DNA from: Kiritimatiellia bacterium
GTDB lineage: Bacteria > Verrucomicrobiota > Kiritimatiellia > UBA8416 > SLMC01
Assembly (NCBI GenBank): GCA_007133745.1
Contig: SLMC01000111.1
Location: forward strand, 1-9,436
DNA: 9,436 nucleotides
Direction: 5' to 3'
A model generated the notes under the pieces. The model searched no databases. It worked only from the letters and a program-made list of their open reading frames with translations, and was not told where the DNA came from. This document shows positions 6,592-9,436 of this stretch, piece after piece. A program made the position numbers and the translations under genes. Each line of letters starts with the position of its first letter. Within the stretch, counting starts at the first letter, position 1.

Positions 6592-6620
6592 TTGACGGGA
6601 CGGAAAAACAGGGTTAAAAA
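6592..6620 (+). promoter_or_regulatory. sigma70-type promoter candidate for the exopolysaccharide genes
   Basis: TTGACG (6592-6597) and TAAAAA (6615-6620) are separated by 17 bp, close to the sigma70 consensus, in an AT-rich stretch. This would give a leader of about 55 nt before ATG 6683. A better-looking -10, TATACT (6628-6633), lies 13 bp further but has no -35 at proper spacing. There is no sigma54-type GG-N10-GC element that I could find. Confidence 0.4.
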
Positions 6621-6648
6621 GCCTGCTTATACTTAATTAAGGAATGCA

Positions 6649-6666
6649 GGTTGGCCAAGTGCAACC
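6649..6666 (+). repeat. leader inverted repeat GGTTG...CAACC
   Basis: GGTTG (6649-6653) pairs with CAACC (6662-6666) over an 8-nt loop, overlapping the 8-bp palindrome TTGGCCAA (6651-6658). It ends directly against the GGAGG ribosome binding site at 6667, so it could be a small operator or a leader hairpin that influences translation. Confidence 0.35.
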
Positions 6667-6675
6667 GGAGGAGGG
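6667..6675 (+). promoter_or_regulatory. strong ribosome binding site deciding the barrel start
   Basis: GGAGGAGGG lies 7 nt before ATG 6683. An in-frame ATG at 6644 would place this site inside the coding region and bury the signal peptide behind 13 extra residues, so 6683 is the start. Confidence 0.8.
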
Positions 6676-6682
6676 TAAAGCG

Positions 6683-7879
6683 ATGACAAGACGGATAGGA
6701 GTGTTTCTGGCGACGTTATTGTGCGTGACGCTCGTTTGGCGACAGGATGCGAATGCGATGGGGGAGGGCGATCCCGTGACGCTGTCGATCCGGGTCGGGG
6801 CCGAATACACGGACAACCGCGACTCGCTGCCCGACAAGGACGACAACACGGACTTCAATATTGCGCCCAGAATCGACGCGTTTTTGCGGGGCGAGCGCTT
6901 GACGCTCAATTTCTTCTACGAGCCGATCTACCGCTATCGCACGGATCCGAGTCCGATCCAGAACGAAAGCGAATTGCATCACGATGTAGGTTTGAATGTC
7001 GATGTCCAGGCGGCGCCGCGGCTCGTTTTTTTTGGCCGCGAGCGATTCAATGTGACGGATGATCCTGCCATTGTCGAGGAAGGGACGACGTATCGGAGGG
7101 ACAGCAGCTACACCATGAACCGCGCCGAATTGGGCGCCCGCTGGATGGTAGGCAAGCTGGGTCGGCTTAGCGCGAGCGGAAGGCACCGAATCAAAATGTA
7201 CGAGGAACGTCTTGTCGCGCGCGAGTCGGACGAGGATCGATGGGTGGCGGAGATGAGCTACTGGCAGCAACTGAGCCCGACCTTGGGCATGTCCCTGACC
7301 GGTTCCTACGAGGAGTTCGATTTCAGGAGCAGGCTCGGCTTGCAGCGCGGTTTTTCGGCGGTGTCCGGCGGCGCGAGTCTTGAGAAGGCGCTTGGCGCCG
7401 GCGTGCGCGCCGCCGTATGGGCGGGGTACAAGGAGTTGACCTACGACGATTCGGCATTGGGCCGGGACAGCGCGCCTTATGCGAACGCGTTGCTGCGCTT
7501 CGAGACGCATCCCGGACTGAGGGTGTTTGTCCGGGGCGGATACACGCTGCGCGAATCGGGCGTTTATCCCTACGTGTCCCAAACGCATGCCTCGGTCGGT
7601 CTGGACGGACAATGGGACCTGTCCGCCCGCTGGACGCTGGATGTCGGCGGCGTGTTGCGGCAGAGCGATTACGATGCCGACACCGTGCCGACCGGAATCG
7701 CCGGTCCCGCGTATCGGGGCGGCGAAGAGGACGCGATCGTGCTTTGGGGCGCCGCGACGTTCGCGTTCAACGAGACGACCTCGCTCATGCTCAGGCAGCA
7801 GCACGAGAATGTGGATTCCGATGTCGGCGCCACGTTCAAGCGCAATGCGACGCGGCTTGAGCTTTCCAAGAAGTTCTAG
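6683..7879 (+). CDS. outer-membrane beta-barrel protein of the exopolysaccharide-locus type (beta-barrel porin 2-like)
   Basis: The 398-aa product starts with a signal peptide (MTRRIGVFLATLLCVTLVW, likely cleaved after QDANA25). The rest is a long run of alternating polar/hydrophobic strands: RVGAEYTDNRDS, LTLNFFYEPIYRYRTD, ARLEL-type ends, and many Tyr/Arg turns such as DSALGRDSAPYANALLRFE. It ends in NATRLELSKKF, with a C-terminal Phe as in proteins inserted by the BAM complex. The opening 'VGAEYTDNRDSLPDKDDNTDFNIAPRI' style (strand, Asn/Asp-rich turn, then an 'N..P' strand) resembles the putative beta-barrel porin family found beside exopolysaccharide genes. The size suggests a barrel of about 16-18 strands. 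Its stop is 5 bp before the Wzc/GumC-type gene, so the two are almost surely co-transcribed; a role in polymer secretion or anchoring at the outer membrane is inferred from that. It could be an unrelated porin. Confidence 0.8.
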   Translation: MTRRIGVFLATLLCVTLVWRQDANAMGEGDPVTLSIRVGAEYTDNRDSLPDKDDNTDFNIAPRIDAFLRGERLTLNFFYEPIYRYRTDPSPIQNESELHHDVGLNVDVQAAPRLVFFGRERFNVTDDPAIVEEGTTYRRDSSYTMNRAELGARWMVGKLGRLSASGRHRIKMYEERLVARESDEDRWVAEMSYWQQLSPTLGMSLTGSYEEFDFRSRLGLQRGFSAVSGGASLEKALGAGVRAAVWAGYKELTYDDSALGRDSAPYANALLRFETHPGLRVFVRGGYTLRESGVYPYVSQTHASVGLDGQWDLSARWTLDVGGVLRQSDYDADTVPTGIAGPAYRGGEEDAIVLWGAATFAFNETTSLMLRQQHENVDSDVGATFKRNATRLELSKKF

Positions 7880-7884
7880 TGCGT

Positions 7885-9436
7885 ATGCAAAACGGGAATC
7901 AGAGCGGCGGAGCGGAGGAGACACTCCATTTTCTCGACTATTGGCGCGTGGTTTCCTCGCGCAAAGAGGTGGTCCTGATCGCGTTTCTTCTGGTGGCGGT
8001 CGCCGGGGTGGCGACCACGTTCACCATGCGCAAAACCTACATGGCCTCCGTGCTGGTTCAAGTGCAGAAGGAAACGCCCGATGTGCCCGTGTTCAGCCGG
8101 GATTTGATCCGCTTCGATCCCCAGTTTCTCAGAACGCAGTTCGAAATCATCCAATCGCGGCCTGTCCTCGAGGAAACGATCCGACGCCTTAATCTATCGG
8201 AAAAATTCGCTGCCGCCTACGGGTACGCGGCGCTCGGCCCCGATCGGCAGTTGGACCGGACCTTGCGGATTCTGTCGCGCGGCATGAAAGCGCAGCAGTA
8301 TCGGGACACCAACCTGATCGAGATTCAAGTGCATGTCTCCGAGCTCGGCAGCGAACCGGAAACCGCGCCGATTTCGGCGACTCAGGTGGCCAATACGATC
8401 GCCGACGTGTATCGCGCGCAAAATCTGAGCCGGAGCCGCGAGCAGAAAGTGGCGGCGCTGGATGCGCTGAAGGAGGCGCTGGAAGCGCGTCGGCAAGCCG
8501 TTTTGGAGGCGGAGCGGAAAGTCGAAGAGATTCGGCAGAACCATCAAATCACGATTCTCAGCCGAACCGCCGGCACGGACACGTCTCTGGACAAAATGAC
8601 CCTTCAGCTCCTGGAGCAGCGGCGCATCCTGGTGGGCCAGGAGCTGGTGGACAAGCGCTCGCGGTTCGAGCGCCTGACGAATCTTTCCGAAGAAGACCGG
8701 CTTTTTGCCGCCCAGCACGTTGTGCGGGACGAGGGGCTGGCCGTATTGGTGGCGCAGCGGCGCAAGGCGGATGTCGAGCTTCAGCAGAAGCTGCAGGCGT
8801 TCGGCGATCGGCATCCCGAGGTTATGCAGGTGCGGGCGATCATCGGCGAGCTTTCCAAAAAAATCGGCGAGGCGCTGCACGGGCTGATGACCGGATTGCG
8901 GATCGAGACCGAAGCGCTTCAGGCCCAGTACGACGAAATGACCGTTCAGCTCGACGAGCGCAAGGCGCTGGAGCGGGCGGCCGAGGGCGAAGGCTATCGC
9001 GAATACGAAAAAGCCGTCGAGACGCTGGAGCAAGCGAAGAAAATGCGCGACATGCTCGAGTTCCGCTATGTGGAGGAGACTATAGAAATGAACATCCCGA
9101 GAACCACCGTGGAGGTGATGGCCATGGCCAAGGTTCCCGATTTGACTGAATTCGTCAGGCCCAATATTCTGCTGAACATTGTTTTGAGTTTGTTGCTGGG
9201 TCTGGCGGCCGGGTTGGGGCTGGCCTTTTTCGTGGAATATCTGGACACGTCGGTCAAGACGATCGACGATGTGGAAAAGCACATGGGCGTGCCTGTCCTC
9301 GGTGTCCTGCCCCAGAAAATAAAGCCGTTCACAAACGAGAAGGCGCGTCTGGCGCATGCGGAAGCGTATCGCGTTTTGCGGGCCAACGTGCAGTTCTCCA
9401 AGAAGTTCCAGGACGGCAAGGTTCTTTGCGTCACGA
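7885..9436 (+). CDS. Wzc/GumC-type polysaccharide co-polymerase (chain-length determinant, probable tyrosine autokinase), 3' end off the window
   Basis: The frame is open from ATG 7885 to the right edge (517 codons visible). The start has no strong ribosome binding site but is 5 bp after the previous stop, suggesting translational coupling. Order: short cytoplasmic N-terminus; LDYWRVVSSRKEVV leading into membrane segment 1 (about 28-48); Wzz-type periplasmic domain (about 50-180, with FEIIQSRPVLEETI); a long coiled coil (about 185-400) containing the conserved GDRHPEV (307-313) of this family; a GNVR-like region ending VPDLTEFVRPN; and membrane segment 2 (about 427-450). It continues with FFVEYLDTSVKTIDDVE, LGVLP and EAYRVLRANVQFS, the usual lead-in to the bacterial tyrosine kinase domain. 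The window ends at KVLCVT, just before where the Walker A motif should be, so kinase activity cannot be confirmed. It acts in the inner membrane to set polymer length and help export. Confidence 0.92.
   Translation, partial: MQNGNQSGGAEETLHFLDYWRVVSSRKEVVLIAFLLVAVAGVATTFTMRKTYMASVLVQVQKETPDVPVFSRDLIRFDPQFLRTQFEIIQSRPVLEETIRRLNLSEKFAAAYGYAALGPDRQLDRTLRILSRGMKAQQYRDTNLIEIQVHVSELGSEPETAPISATQVANTIADVYRAQNLSRSREQKVAALDALKEALEARRQAVLEAERKVEEIRQNHQITILSRTAGTDTSLDKMTLQLLEQRRILVGQELVDKRSRFERLTNLSEEDRLFAAQHVVRDEGLAVLVAQRRKADVELQQKLQAFGDRHPEVMQVRAIIGELSKKIGEALHGLMTGLRIETEALQAQYDEMTVQLDERKALERAAEGEGYREYEKAVETLEQAKKMRDMLEFRYVEETIEMNIPRTTVEVMAMAKVPDLTEFVRPNILLNIVLSLLLGLAAGLGLAFFVEYLDTSVKTIDDVEKHMGVPVLGVLPQKIKPFTNEKARLAHAEAYRVLRANVQFSKKFQDGKVLCVT

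Noticed and set aside
6464..6682. A sigma54 promoter of the type seen before some exopolysaccharide clusters
   Set aside because: I found no GG-N10-GC element with the usual TGGCAC/TTGC surroundings; the near match at 6652-6661 has the wrong spacing.
6716..7924. A 402-codon minus-strand open frame opposite the outer-membrane barrel
   Set aside because: The plus strand has a strong ribosome binding site, a signal peptide and the barrel terminal signature; the antisense translation is Arg/His-rich and shows no domain.
8194..9357. A 387-codon minus-strand open frame at the right end
   Set aside because: The plus strand here is a clear Wzc/GumC-type co-polymerase running off the window. The antisense frame is His/Gln-rich with no family resemblance.

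Overview
This is a GC-rich bacterial window with seven protein-coding genes, two of them cut by the window edges. No RNA gene, CRISPR array, transposase or integrase is visible. Two outer-membrane beta-barrel proteins with terminal-Phe signatures and an exopolysaccharide export locus show a Gram-negative envelope. The mix of a type II secretion/pilus-type MshEN domain, a GH130 mannoside phosphorylase-family enzyme and a SWIM/SNF2 helicase would fit the PVC superphylum (for example Kiritimatiellota or Verrucomicrobiota). That placement is inference from gene content only.

Left part (1-1648): a plus-strand gene enters from the left edge and ends at 618 with an MshEN (GspE N-terminal-like) domain but no ATPase. 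It converges on a minus-strand gene (1297-647) for a small secreted outer-membrane barrel with an acidic, internally repeated linker. The 351-bp gap upstream of that barrel gene holds a composite of inverted repeats. The most striking is a 72-bp imperfect palindrome whose two arms are each four 8-bp units of a CYCACAYA-like repeat.

Middle (1649-6463, minus strand): a tightly packed three-gene operon read from 6463 down to 1649. The genes are a GH130 glycoside phosphorylase/hydrolase, a secreted helical protein of unknown function (ATGA overlap with GH130), and, 10 bp on, a 1066-aa SWIM zinc-finger SNF2-family ATPase. Joining carbohydrate catabolism to a chromatin-remodeller-like ATPase in one transcription unit is unusual.

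Right part (6464-9436): a 219-bp divergent control region carries candidate promoters both ways, a CCGG-centred dyad in the GH130 leader, and a short hairpin before the ribosome binding site of the plus-strand genes. The plus-strand unit encodes a 398-aa outer-membrane beta-barrel of the type found in exopolysaccharide loci. Five bases on comes a Wzc/GumC-type polysaccharide co-polymerase that runs off the window just before its expected kinase Walker A motif. Together these look like the start of an exopolysaccharide synthesis/export cluster: the co-polymerase spans the inner membrane and controls chain length, and the barrel probably serves at the outer membrane.

No convincing wholly new system was found. 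The items most worth a second look are the palindromic 8-bp array element, the GH130-secreted protein-SNF2 operon and the free-standing MshEN protein.
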